A DNA stretch of 64,000 nt from Ligula intestinalis (taxonomy: Eukaryota; Platyhelminthes; Cestoda; Diphyllobothriidea; Diphyllobothriidae). The stretch is taken from contig JAYGXS010000001.1 of NCBI GenBank assembly GCA_036362985.1, positions 71,897,088-71,961,087 on the forward strand, in the 5' to 3' direction. This document shows, in pieces, positions 22,465 to 33,240 of the stretch; within the stretch, counting starts at the first letter, position 1, and each line of letters begins with the position of its first letter. Below the pieces are notes generated by a model. That model searched no databases. It was not told the DNA's origin and saw only the letters and a program-made list of their open reading frames with translations. The translations under genes and the position numbers were made by a program.

Positions 22465-22930
22465 ACGCCCACCAAACTCTTGACGTCACAGACAAGGTCA
22501 CTTAGAACAGGCCCTTGCGCGAATGCACTTTTCGGCCCGCCTCTGACTATGACGCAAACTGGCGCATGAGACACTCACCATCCACGCCAGTGTCTACCTT
22601 CGTGCGGTCCAACCAATCACCATCAAGTCCGCGAGACTGAGCAAGGATTCGGCGGCTGCCCCTGATCGCTGACGCTTGAACTCACCTGGCATTCTGCCCC
22701 CTCGCGGGGCGGGTGCGCTGCCGCTGCTTTCTCACATGACTCACGGTCAAACACCAGGCCATACCGAGTCAACCCTTCTGCTAACTATTCTCCTATTTAT
22801 TCTGTACAGAATACAATCTTCCTACAACTCTGGTTTTCTAAGTCTTCTCTCATCTCCTAAGGAACTGAGTCTGGAAAATCGCAGCCGTTAGGGTAAAACC
22901 GTAGTATCCTTAACACCTTTGCGATAAAAG
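22465..22930 (+). repeat. Family B repeat, long copy 2
   Basis: This is a direct repeat of 19880-20335 about 2.6 kb away, nearly the same length with point differences and small gaps. The end carries TTCTGTACAGAATACAATCT, CTCATCTCCTAAGGAACTGA and TTAGGGTAAAACCGTAGTAT. Two such direct copies could recombine and delete the DNA between them. Confidence 0.65.
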
Positions 22931-23141
22931 AAGTTCCACACCCAACACGATACTCGCAAGGGGATGATGGACGTGGACCGCCTTACAGTTGCTGGCCCGA
23001 CTTTCCTCCGAATGAGCCGCGTAGTCGCCTACCTCCTGCTCCTCCATCCTCCAGCTCCGGTTTGTTCTGTTCCTTAATCTCCACTGCCACCAACTGCAAC
23101 TTCTTCGTCAGCCTCCAATTCCCAGCCATAGTGCACAATCA

Positions 23142-23187
23142 CTCTTCTTCTTCTTCTTCTTCTTCTTCTTCTTCTTCTTCTTCTTCT
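23142..23187. repeat. (CTT)n microsatellite
   Basis: An uninterrupted CTT/TTC run of about 45 bases. It explains the poly-arginine in the overlapping minus-strand frame, which is therefore not a gene. Confidence 0.95.
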
Positions 23188-24289
23188 CCTCGATTCAATT
23201 GATGTCTCATGCAGTGCACGCTCTGTTCGTTTTCTAGACTGTTTGGTAACCGATAATTTTTTGGGCTGGAACAATTCCTCCAACATCGTTACACGCCACC
23301 GTCAGTGCACCTAACGCATCTTCTCAGTCGATTGATTGGGCTGCGTATGACTGTAAAGCAGAGTGGTTAGAGATCGAGGCCTCTCGGTGCAATGTCCTTC
23401 ACGGATTGGATACAAGTGGACAAGGCCTAAGAGTTGGCACTAACTACCGACACACTGAGCTGCGCGTATACGCGTTCTCACCTAGGTAAAGGCTGCCCAA
23501 TAACTCTACCTTCCCTGATTTCTGACTTGGGAAGCCCCGGATTGTTGACTATTGCATCTCGAAAAGCTGACCTGCTATTTTTATATCCTCAGGAAAAGTA
23601 AACATACCGGAGAAAATTAGTGTGGGAGATGGTCAGGGCGTGGGAATAGGGTACTGAAACGATCAAGAAATGGGTTTAGCTCTCGTCCTCCTGCATCTCC
23701 CAAGTCCTACGTATTTCAACGGGTGGCTAAGGGCCAACCGTAGGATTGTTGACTGCCATCTAAGCAGATGCAAGCCCTCGCAGGAACATGGGCCGGATTT
23801 CCCGAATCAGCATTCAGTCTTCAAGTGTTTGTTTGTGCGCTGGCCTCTGACGAAAAAAAGAAAATTCTTCTTCCTTCCCGCCTCGATAAATCTTCAGCAA
23901 CATCAGGGTTGGGAGGCTGAAAAATTACATGATGAAGTATACAACGTGTGCTAATATCAGTCAATAGGTTTTTCTGAAGCAGTTTCGGTAGATATTGTGG
24001 GGTAGCAGCAAAGTTAAACGCATGAGACGTTGCAAAACTACAACGGTATTCGTATTCAGTAAGTACTGCTTCGCCTTTTTCTATTAGTATTAACTGGCCT
24101 TAGTCGTTCGTAGTTACGCCCATGGTGTCCGTGATAGTCCGCTCTGTAACCCCACCGCATACTGCAATCGGCACTGGCAGACTAAAAAAGAAACAACTGA
24201 AATGGTCTCTCTTTTGGTCGGTTAGGGGAAAACAATATCTTGTTAAAGACTTGCACTAGGCAGGAGATATATCTTGTTGCATCTTAAGC

Positions 24290-24460
24290 TATAGGGTGAC
24301 CCAAGGCATTTTGACCTTCAGGCCCGATTCCGAATAGGAAGAGAAGACAGTAAAGGCCAGTGGAGAGGCTATTGTATTCTGTACAGAAGGATTGGAGAAC
24401 AGATTTAAACAAGGTGTCAGCCGGAGGAGGGAACGCTTCCTGAGAACGGCGTCCCGCGTG
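24290..24460 (-). repeat. Family B tail, minus strand
   Basis: On the minus strand it shows CCAATCCTTCTGTACAGAAT, ACAATAGCCTCTCCACTGGC, CTGTCTTCTCTTCCTATTCG and GGAATCGGGCCTGAAGGTC, in family B order. The copy lies about 1.4 kb beyond the long B copy at 22.5-22.9 kb, in the opposite orientation. Confidence 0.5.
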
Positions 24461-24869
24461 AGCGTCGAGAGTCTTTCCAGTGCCTTGAGCGAGAGCATGA
24501 CTGAGTCGGCCTTCAAATTTAGTAGTTCGTTTGAATAGCTATGATAAGCCGACAACCGGACTGTCATTGGTATGGTACACAGAAGGCGCCCCCACTAAAA
24601 AGGCACCAAGTCGTAGCGTCGCAGAAAGTCAGTGGCCGACTTTGCACAATGTGCGCGTCCTTTACGATGTTTTCTACCTCCAGATCTCCCGTTTACAAAT
24701 TGCGGACCGTGGCTACTTTGGCCTCATCCCGAAACTCTCACTATTTTGCATAGACATGTTCGTAATATTTTTTTATTTACCATTCTTCTTTTAATTGCAT
24801 GGTCCGATGCCTCAACAGCATCTCTGATTATATTTTGGAAATTTCAAACATACTTGCTATTTTTCATTG

Positions 24870-26440
24870 CAGCATAGCCACGCAAATGCAAATGCTTTCA
24901 AAATCCAGTGGGACACAGTATTGGGGATAGGCCTCCCTAACGCTTAGTCTGACGTTGGACGAAAATTCTTGATGGAAACCCTCAGTACTCTGCTAGCACC
25001 TGTGTTGTGGTTACTGGCTTAGATTCAAGAAAAGGAGACAAACATTAAATGTGAGCGCTGACAGAGGATCGTTACAAATTCTTACTCATCAGTGCTATTG
25101 TGCCCACGCACATTTATAGCGTTCATAGTACGCTTATATTACGTTAGTTACCGATGAAACGAGTTTGGAGATTATTGGAAGAAACTCGCAAATAATCAGA
25201 TGATAAAAACGCCGGTCGGCTGAGGTTTCTTCCGAGGTCGACACTGCAGGCGCCTAACAACCCGACAGGCTCCTTGCAGGCAAATGCTCGTCGTAATGAT
25301 GACCTTGACCTCAGGCGTTTTGAAAGCGCGAGTTGGAAGTTGAGCTAGTTGTTAAGGTTTCTGCCGCCCAATTTGTGATCAGCTATCGCCAATCGAAGCT
25401 TTCTGAGAGTGCGTTAGACACGATAAGCCTCTACTGTTTGATAATAATTTGCTTTGACCTTTTATGTGTGTGCGGATGCATGTCTGTATGAGGTCCAAAT
25501 TCTCGGCGAATAAACACATGTTTGTGGGGCTTGATTAGTGAAATATCTCCTTAATTCCTTCGGGTTTTCGCATTCCAATAGATCCAAACGCAGCGTTTAT
25601 CATTCATGCGTGTTGGTGAATATTAATTGTGCGTTATGGTGCGTTTCTACGCAACCGCTGTAGTCCTCCTATAATGGCTATCATAATCAGGTGGCATTGC
25701 AGTTGGGCGAAGTAAAAGTGCCTGTATGATCCAGTGCTGGGCCCAGCGTCACTTAGAGAAGGTATTGCTTTAGAGAAGGAATGAAATAAGATGAAATCAC
25801 GCCCCTTCTCTGCAGAAACTGTACACGTATTGTGGTGAGAACCCCACTGAAGCAAATGAGCGAACACGTAAGCTAAGCTAACTGAGAGACCCGCATACGC
25901 CACCCAGCATGTCATGACAAAAAATCACTTGACTGAAGGGGTCAAAGGCCAGGTGGCTGGGTAACGATAAAATGGCTGAAGTCACCACCCGCATATGCTT
26001 GTAAAAACTGGTCACTTGGTGCTTGACCTAGTTGTCATCACTATGATGATGGCATGACTAGTGGCGCCATCGATGTTTGCTTAAAATAAGTTGGTACTTA
26101 ATTAGTCCTCTTGCTAAAGTTGTCAGACTGAAGTCTGTGAAGGTCGGCTGGTTGTCAACTCAGGCATTGTCTCCTCAGAAGTGTTAGGTGACTAAAGGAA
26201 GGCTTACTCAAAGGTTAGATACAAAAGCTAAATATTTGGCTTCTGAAACAGGTCATGTGCTCCAAGCGGTAGGGCTTGACCACCTTCGAGTGACGTCAAC
26301 TGAATAAATATGAAAAATAACGATAAAAAAACGCAATTTTTGGTTACGTTTCGATACGGATTACGTATCTGGGTCCATAAATAGGATGAGATAATGGCAA
26401 CCGCCTGCAATACAGGTGGCTATGTACAAAATTCCAGGGA
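24870..26440. other. No gene seen
   Basis: No frame of interest (longest 93 codons) and no clear repeat recognised. Confidence 0.35.
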
Positions 26441-26444
26441 AATG

Positions 26445-26590
26445 AGGGTTAAGTTTGCTGTTCAGGTTACTTTTATGGTTAGATTGAAGGTTAAGCCTAG
26501 GGTTAGTGTGAACTGTGATATTAATTAAGGTTAGGGTTAAGATCAGGGCGATGATTTAGGTTTATTTTAAGGCTAGTGTTAAGTTTGAGG
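26445..26590 (+). repeat. Degenerate GGTTAGGGTTAAG tract
   Basis: Irregular repeats of GGTTA, GGGTTAAG and GGTTAGGGTTAA with T-rich spacers run for about 145 bp. Three other tracts of the same kind are at 38630-38800 (+), 41385-41530 (-) and 49015-49075 (-). The motif resembles telomeric TTAGGG but is too irregular for a recent telomere. It is more likely an interspersed low-complexity repeat. Confidence 0.7.
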
Positions 26591-26639
26591 CATATGGATA
26601 TTGGCCCTTCGTGAAAGCCACTTCTAGCACTTGGACGAG

Positions 26640-26790
26640 CCGGTCCTGTCTTCATGTCCAGTTTAGATGGTTTTAGAAGTAATCAGTTGGTCCCCTAAAC
26701 GGGCTGTACGATATCTTCCCTGGATCAACATGGGGTACGGCAGGCGTTATTCGAGTTGCGCTCAATAACAACTGCTGATCTTTCGCACTT
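26640..26790 (+). repeat. Family E fragment
   Basis: Contains GGGTACGGCAGGCGTTATTC, then GAGTTGCGCTCAATAACAA, matching GGGTACGGCAAACCGTATTC, then GGGTTGCGTTCCCATAACAA at 39.9 kb. Confidence 0.45.
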
Positions 26791-26927
26791 CTTCCTATAT
26801 CCCAGCTGCCTCGCGGTGGAAACTCGAGTGAAAGCTCTAGTGGCAACATGGACGGACAAGTGTGTCCTCTAACGGATCGATGTACGCGTATATGCTATAG
26901 TATGCCTCCGATCTAATACCGTCAAAA

Positions 26928-27125
26928 CTGGGGGCTCGTAGCTCAATGGTTAGGAGGTTCACCCTGACCAGAGAGATTGCGAGTTCAAAACTCGGGTGTG
27001 GCAGCAATTTTAGCGGCAACACCGGAGTTAGGTGTCACTAGCTGATGACGCCTAATGAGGCAGAAATGGCCATTCTAGTGTCCCAAATCTTTGTCGGTAA
27101 TATCCTTCTGCCTATAACGGATAGT
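26928..27125 (+). repeat. tRNA-derived SINE, type 1 (best copy)
   Basis: The tRNA-like head has GGGGCTCGTAGCTCAATGGT at 26930-26950 as an A box and GCGAGTTCAAAACTCGGG near 26990 as a B box, spaced as in a tRNA. The body continues with GTGTGGCAGCAATTTTAGCG, GTGTCACTAGCTGATGACGC, GGCAGAAATGGCCATTCTAG and TTGTCGGTAATATCCTTCTG, ending near CCTATAACGG. The 94-codon frame that starts in the body (27045-27329) continues into unique DNA and has no domain. Confidence 0.75.
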
Positions 27126-27329
27126 GTGCGACGACACTACTTTAACCGCAGTTGCATAGTCAGCTCTGTCGGGGATGTCTCAGAGGACCCAGCAACACAC
27201 ACTTTTATGTATTCATGCTTGACGTGCGGAGGAACGACTGATTCAATTAATTTTCGGAATTTTCTGGAATATCATAGAAAAAAACCATCGGAGCGCACAA
27301 AAAAATGCATGTGCCTACCAAACTCGTAG

Positions 27330-28205
27330 GGAATGAGAGTCAAACGGAAGTCATTATGTAAAAATAGATGTGTCCTTACCAGAAAAAGAATACTCTTCAG
27401 TAGGTTTGCAGTTAGCTGGTGGCACAGCTTCCAACGGGCTAATGGAAACCGCCCTAGAAATAAAGGAAGCCAGCCCAAGAAACCGTTTGAACAGGCCCTT
27501 GTAATCAACAGTAGACGACTTCAACCACTCGGAAAAACAACCATGTCGCAACAAGTATATGACTATTGCATAGGTTCGCTTGCCTTCCTCATGGCAGCCC
27601 TGATTTCGAAAATCCACGGTTGACGCTACTTTGGATTCAATGGCCCTAAAAAACTGCTGAATTTAGGAAACTCCAACACCGAGGTTGGAGGTTACGCTGA
27701 CAATCTCAGACGAAGAAATGGGCTTATCATGCTTTGCTTTCAGTATAAATGGGTGAGAAGTAATTCGTGCGCGTGCTATGCGGAGTAAAATATAGTGACC
27801 AGAAGAAGTAACTGTGAGGTTGATCCGCAAAAAGGAGCTTGCGCAGTTTGTTTAGTCAGTTTTTTTAAACGTCCTCCCCCAGTCATATAAGCAGAAGGAA
27901 AGTTAAATTATGGTCGCTAGCGCTTGTACAAACTCGATTCGAAGCAACTCCACACAAACTTTTCCTTTGCGGAAAGACGAGACTATTTGGTAGAGTACAT
28001 GTGAGAAGACCCCGAGGCTTCAATCGAGAAAGCCACATTGTTTTCATTATTGACATAAAAGGACCCCGACACCGTATTTTGTTACCGCTGGTTATGAGAC
28101 CGCAGTATCGCCCAAAAACGCACACTGTCACCCTCTGGAATCGTCACTTAGGCCACGCGCCCACTGCCACCGGCGCCCAGCGGACGATAGCAGACGGAAA
28201 GTAAC
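27330..28205. other. Upstream flank of the prominin gene; no second gene recognised
   Basis: Frames of up to 96 codons occur on both strands but look random. No signal-peptide-like frame with a good splice donor that could serve as a first exon for the downstream gene was recognised by eye, though a short exon could be missed. Confidence 0.35.
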
Positions 28206-28212
28206 TTAACTG

Positions 28213-28290
28213 TGATTGGCTCGCAAACAAAGGCGCGCCCAATCGTAGTCAAGAGTGCGATAAACCAATAAGGGCGTGAGTTACATTGGT
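28213..28290 (+). promoter_or_regulatory. Cluster of four CCAAT-type boxes upstream of the prominin gene
   Basis: Two CCAAT (28239-28243, 28265-28269) and two ATTGG (28215-28219, 28285-28289) motifs lie within 75 bp, in a locally GC-richer stretch with a GGCGCGCCC palindrome. This lies 150-230 bp before the start codon. CCAAT boxes bound by NF-Y commonly occur in such clusters in eukaryotic promoters. The role here is inferred from position and density only. Confidence 0.4.
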
Positions 28291-28441
28291 ACATTCATCA
28301 GCCGGTGGCAGTGGGCCTTTCATTTAGCAAAAGCTATAGCCTTCTGTGCTGCTGGATTGCGTCTGGGTTGCTGGAGGAATATACACCTTAGACTTTTTCT
28401 AATGCCATATAAGTGGAGCCAGTAACAAAACAAAAACGATT

Positions 28442-31333
28442 ATGAATGCTTTCTACGCAATCGCAACTGGCGTGGCCGATGGCGCCCAACCAACCCTAGA
28501 TGGTGGCCTATTCTCTTTCATCCTTGAAAACTATGTGGACTTCTCAGCTTTTCACGCAAACAGTTCTGAATCGGAGATGCCGCCCTACTCCTCTCATTTT
28601 GTGTCAACAGTTGGCTCTGGAGGATTCCTTGCCGGTATCTTCTTTTGCGTTGTCTGGTGTATAGGTCTCCTCACCGGTTTTGGCGTAATGTGGTGGTTTC
28701 GATACAGGAAAACAACGTCTGGCAGAGGCTCTTCTCCGTTTGTCTATAAATACCGATCTTCGGCTCATCAAACCGAAAAATACGCAAGTCCCGCCTTGTT
28801 GAAGAGGCATAGTGTAGATATACCCAACCAAACATCTGGTTCAAACAGTGCAAATGGACTCCGTCCTACACCTGCTGCTAAATCTGTTTTCTTCATGACT
28901 CGGCGTCGGCTCCAGTCCCACTGGATGTGCCTTACAGCGCAGTTCTTGGGGATTTTCATACTGGTCTTTCTTATATTAATAACGGCCGTCCTCGGTGTCA
29001 TTACAAGTTCGTCCCTACACAGCAACCTCGTGACTGAGACCGACATAGATTCTCCAATTCTCCCACATCCCGGAGAGTTTAGACAGCAAAAAGTATTCCC
29101 CGCCACCGCAACTGCCCTAGCCAGTATTCGAGCCTACTTGAAAGAATTCATTGATAGTACCCGGTCGACAACGGAACCTACTCTCTACCAACTCATGGAG
29201 GACACAGAAGACATGCAGAACAAGACAGCTACACAGTTTAATGACCTTCTCTTTACTCAGTTAGGAGTCCAGAAGGCATTTGAACTGGGCGAAAAATTGG
29301 GGGATCACACTGTTCGTCTAATGCAGCTAGCTTTACCGCTAAAGAAGCATGTTCACGAGTACGTCGATGCTGTGTCGGACCTGAGTTTGGCGGTTGCTCG
29401 TTGGACCGTATACGTGGAACAACTAAATACTAACAAAAACCCTGAAGCCTGCTCAACCGAACAAAACTGCACTTCTTCGGACTGGTACCTGTCGCTTCGT
29501 TCAGACTGGCGACTTAATCAATTTGATTTTGCTATTGCTCTGGATTTTGTAGCCGGTGTTCAGAACAAGACACCTGAGTCGATTACAGCCGAGCTTATGC
29601 GCAGCCGTAGCCTGGCTGCACAGAACTTGGTCAAGACGATGGAACGCATGACTATCGAACTGAACATTCCTGATACCATTCGCAATATAACAGAATACCA
29701 GTGGAAACAGTTGGCTGTTCACATCGATGGGGCACTGGAAATGCTCAACAAAACTGCAGACACTGTTATCGCACAGGCTTTAGAAACCTCTGTCTTTGCC
29801 TCCAACCGTCTGCTGGCCATAGGCTGTGTCCTTTGGTTGAGTACGGCCCTCGTTGCCTTTGGAATTATCTGGCTACTTTGTCAGTTCCATTGTGTCGCGG
29901 TGGATATCTCGTCACGCGGACGTCGGAAAATCCGATGCGCAGCTTCCGTCGCCTACCTCTTCCTGATACTCGCTGTCCTGTTCTCCTGTGCCTTCTTCCT
30001 TGCCGGTGGTTATGCGTACACCGAGGTTTGCCGTTATATAAAACCGGATCACGCAGCAACTATTGTGCTGGCTGAACCGATCCTACAGGAAGGTGAACCT
30101 GTCTCCTTATCCAGCCGTGTTCAGTTTGCGCTCGATGTACATCTGAATGCCTTCTTGGACAGGAATTGGCAGCAAATAACCGAAATTGCTGCAGAAATCC
30201 AGTCGAGAACTGACGGTGAGGTTATTCCCCTACCACGTATTCGCAGTCCAATTAAAGCATTGAGTGTTGGATGCCGTGATAACCTTGGAGTGCTCGACGC
30301 CTTTGACGCAATTGATACCTTCGACTTCAGTATACTGAACAAGCCAACATTGACGGCTCGCTTCATCGAGGTCGCAAAGAGGGTGATGCGCCAATCTATT
30401 AATGAATTGAACGCGACTGAGATGTTCCCCGCCTCTCTGATGGAGTCCCTTCAGATGGCAGCCCGACTAGACGATTTCCTAATTCCCTTTGAGGATGTTC
30501 GAGCCTCTCTGCCGAGGAACTTTCTCAACATAACAAGCACCGAGAACGGAAACTTGACGACTGCCCTTTTATCAGGAGAGGAGGTGGCGGCTATGTGGCA
30601 TGACCGACTTAGCGGTTTGAATAAATCCAGCTACGCAGCAGACGTCGTGGCTCGAGCCGATGAGCTTGCTAATCGGGTTTTTAATCAATCCGCTAAGGTT
30701 GCCACCCTGCTTAATTTGATCGATAACTCACTGCAGGAACTGAGCAAGCTAACACGCATTGGCCCGACTGTCTCCGCTCTCCAAAAGCAAGTTGACAGTT
30801 TGGTCGCTCAGATAAGTGACAAACCCGGTCTTACTGACATGGCCATGAACCTATTTGACGAGGATATTGCAAAGAACTTGCCGGCACAGGCCGATCTTCT
30901 GATTCGACGCCGGGGCCCATCACTGATACGGGAAATTGGTAGATGTCGTCGACTACATGATGCCTATGTCGCACTGACGTCTGCTACCTGTGAAGGTGTC
31001 GTCGGGCCTCTGAACGGTATTTGGCTCTTCACCGGCCTATGTGTCTTCATGATAACAATTGCGCTGCTTTTGGGTCTTTCTCTACTACTTCACAAACTGC
31101 CAGTGTTCCCTGAACTGGAATCTGAGAAGCAGCAGCCACCCCCGACAGATGGCAAGCAGTCAGCCACCGATGCTGATACCGTACCCAGTGGTGCTCCCTC
31201 GTTACCCTCTCCAACGCCCTTGAATGCAGCAAATGGCGGTTGTATAGTAACGCAAGTTTCTGACAGCACCCATGCACCTGAATTGGAGCCTCTGCACAGG
31301 ACCCTGCTAAAAACTGCTGATGTCACTTCTTAG
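28442..31333 (+). CDS. Prominin-family five-transmembrane glycoprotein
   Basis: The 963-residue frame is uninterrupted, and an in-frame TAA at 28400-28402 supports the chosen ATG unless an upstream exon is spliced in. Hydrophobic segments lie at about 61-86, 164-188, 457-480, 499-526 and 858-884. This gives the prominin layout: short N-terminus, two loops of roughly 270 and 330 residues, and a cytosolic tail. Ten N-glycosylation sequons fall in the two large loops (N260, 342, 375, 415, 436; N657, 696, 704, 727, 748). Prominin-like details include the Cys-containing link between TM3 and TM4, C530 just after TM4, C611 in CRDNLG, and CEGVVGPLNGIWLF before TM5, which resembles the vertebrate C-x-x-x-x-x-D-P-L-N-x-F-W pattern. 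Known prominins bind cholesterol in plasma membrane protrusions such as microvilli and cilia. Oddities are the lack of a clear signal peptide, a first cytosolic loop of about 77 residues (long for the family), and no intron in the frame. Length is close to the usual 830-900 plus extra tail. Confidence 0.9.
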   Translation: MNAFYAIATGVADGAQPTLDGGLFSFILENYVDFSAFHANSSESEMPPYSSHFVSTVGSGGFLAGIFFCVVWCIGLLTGFGVMWWFRYRKTTSGRGSSPFVYKYRSSAHQTEKYASPALLKRHSVDIPNQTSGSNSANGLRPTPAAKSVFFMTRRRLQSHWMCLTAQFLGIFILVFLILITAVLGVITSSSLHSNLVTETDIDSPILPHPGEFRQQKVFPATATALASIRAYLKEFIDSTRSTTEPTLYQLMEDTEDMQNKTATQFNDLLFTQLGVQKAFELGEKLGDHTVRLMQLALPLKKHVHEYVDAVSDLSLAVARWTVYVEQLNTNKNPEACSTEQNCTSSDWYLSLRSDWRLNQFDFAIALDFVAGVQNKTPESITAELMRSRSLAAQNLVKTMERMTIELNIPDTIRNITEYQWKQLAVHIDGALEMLNKTADTVIAQALETSVFASNRLLAIGCVLWLSTALVAFGIIWLLCQFHCVAVDISSRGRRKIRCAASVAYLFLILAVLFSCAFFLAGGYAYTEVCRYIKPDHAATIVLAEPILQEGEPVSLSSRVQFALDVHLNAFLDRNWQQITEIAAEIQSRTDGEVIPLPRIRSPIKALSVGCRDNLGVLDAFDAIDTFDFSILNKPTLTARFIEVAKRVMRQSINELNATEMFPASLMESLQMAARLDDFLIPFEDVRASLPRNFLNITSTENGNLTTALLSGEEVAAMWHDRLSGLNKSSYAADVVARADELANRVFNQSAKVATLLNLIDNSLQELSKLTRIGPTVSALQKQVDSLVAQISDKPGLTDMAMNLFDEDIAKNLPAQADLLIRRRGPSLIREIGRCRRLHDAYVALTSATCEGVVGPLNGIWLFTGLCVFMITIALLLGLSLLLHKLPVFPELESEKQQPPPTDGKQSATDADTVPSGAPSLPSPTPLNAANGGCIVTQVSDSTHAPELEPLHRTLLKTADVTS

Positions 31334-32280
31334 TTGAGAAGATGGATTTCTCTTCAATACAATCAGAGAGCAGCTTTCCCGCTGACCACATTTACGACTA
31401 CATTTGCCCCGTGTAAAACCTGTTTGCTGGTACGTGACTGTCCCTCTTCTATCCACTTGGTTTCCTTGTTAAGACAATTTCCGTAAAAGACCGTTTTAGA
31501 CGGGAAGAAGGAACGGAATTTTGACCTCATCTTCAGGTTTTACGCCCCGAGGCGATATATTTATATGTGTATGTATATGTATCTAGACACTTATTTTGCA
31601 TCTCGCCCCTCGTGCTTTTGCAGGTGCTTTCACTCACACCCCAGACTGAAAAGTGCATTCGACTTTGTATATAGACCAACCTCCAGCGTCACCATCCGTC
31701 TTTCGGTCCTTTTAATGCTAAAAATTGAGTTCTGACGAAAATATTTTTCCTGAATTTCGTTTCCGTCATCACCGTCATCACTCGTCTTCCGTACGGGTCT
31801 TCATCAACCTCTTATAAGGCACCTATTGGCTGTAACCACCCAGACCAGCCGGCAACACGCCTTCTCCTTCTTTTATGATTGGTCTTTTTCCTGTCAGAAT
31901 ATTTGCGGTCTTCGTCTCAGGCCTGCATTCTTTCATCCCGGCGGTCAGGCTTGGTCTCAAAACACTTTATGGCTCTCCCCTCCCGAAGGGGCGGCGGTAG
32001 CCGTTAACAGCGGCATTTCAAGTCAACTAACCCTTTTGCTTAAAATACTCTGTGAATGTGTTTGCTCGGACATCTATTAACATTTGTACGCTTTTCACAA
32101 CAGAATGCCTTTGAATCACCTCAAGTTTATTTTCAGTGCACAAGTAGGGAGGGGGCGGGAGGGGCTGACACAAACCTTCGCGAAAAATTTTGGGAAGCGA
32201 CATACTCCTGACCTGGGCGGACTTAATTTCTTTCGAAAATCACTGAGACCTCGAACAGGTTTTTGCTTTTAACTTCAGCT
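31334..32280 (+). other. 3' flank of the prominin gene
   Basis: Pyrimidine-rich DNA without a convincing frame. I found no AATAAA between the stop codon and 32280. The nearest variant signal is AATACA at about 31356. The 3' end of the transcript therefore cannot be placed from sequence alone. Confidence 0.4.
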
Positions 32281-32609
32281 TTAAATCATTCATCACTTTA
32301 GTAGCAACTGCGCCGTCCTCGACGTCGGCTGTCTTCATAAGAATCGCTGGGACCCCTTTTCGCGAGAGTTCGTATGGTTTGGTACGGAAACGAACAAGCC
32401 GCAAATCGAAAACAGAAGTTTGTTAACTTAAGCCAGCTGTCGCGTCCCTTAAAAGGACGTTTAGCGGACACCGTACAGCAGTTCAGTCCCCCTTTTGTGC
32501 TTGGCCTAAAAACTATCTGCTAAAAGTCTGTAGACAGAGTCGGATAGCTGGGATGTTTGTAATTACCTTACTGGATGCTTTAGTGCCTCTACAACGGGCC
32601 ACGAGATAG

Positions 32610-32870
32610 GTGCGTTTAACCAATACGGGTGCCAGATCAGGGCACGACAGACGACATTAGGGATGAACACACATACTAAATGTCACAAATGGTGGTCGTG
32701 GTGACACGCCTAAACGCAAACTCACGCCGCGCCAGCCACCTGCACTCGATCTCATCTCCGGTTTTCTCGACTGTGACTCCGGTCGTACAAGTCCCCGTCC
32801 CTGTATTCACAATGCTGTTGAGCACACTATGGACAACGTAAAATTCCACAGTTGAACTGTAGAGTGCTCG
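32610..32870 (+). repeat. Family E repeat, copy
   Basis: Shares in order ATCAGGGCACGACAG, GTGGTGACACGCCTAAACGC, CGCCGCGCCAGCCACCTGC, TCCGGTTTTCTCGACTGTG, GTCCCTGTATTCACAATGCT and GTTGAGCACACTATGGAC with the other E copies at 9.1, 10.0 and 39.9 kb. Confidence 0.55.
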
Positions 32871-33240
32871 GGACCAAAAAAGGGCCACACCGGCTATTGG
32901 TTTTCGTTTAGCAGACTGCTCTGACTATACGAAGCCTTATAAACTCCCCTACATAGGTGGGGCAGGGCTTAAGGGGGGCATTTACACTGAATCTCATTAC
33001 ACATTAACTGAAAGGCTCAGACAATCCTCTGGTAATTCAGATAGTGAGAGAGGAGGAGGATGACGATGAGGCCCATACTGAGGAGTATTCCAACCCACTG
33101 CCAATCACTCAAATCTATTCCTAAATGTTGACGTCGTTGATGTTCATGACACAAAGTTAATAGCCTTTACTAGAAAGTCCAGGGTGCTTTGAAGATATTT
33201 GTATAAACTAGAAGGCAGACATCCCGATAAATGTAATTTT

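Noticed and set aside
23142..23190. CRISPR-like or clustered repeat array
   Set aside because: Simple CTT microsatellite with no spacers; nothing else in the window has regular repeat-spacer spacing.
23074..23286. A minus-strand frame with a run of arginines resembling a nucleic-acid-binding peptide
   Set aside because: The arginines are encoded by a (CTT)n microsatellite read in reverse.
26930..27000. Possible functional tRNA gene
   Set aside because: A-box and B-box-like strings are present, but acceptor and anticodon stems do not pair and a SINE body follows directly.
28604..31326. Several 60-124 codon frames on both strands inside 28.6-31.3 kb
   Set aside because: All are shadows of the prominin frame.
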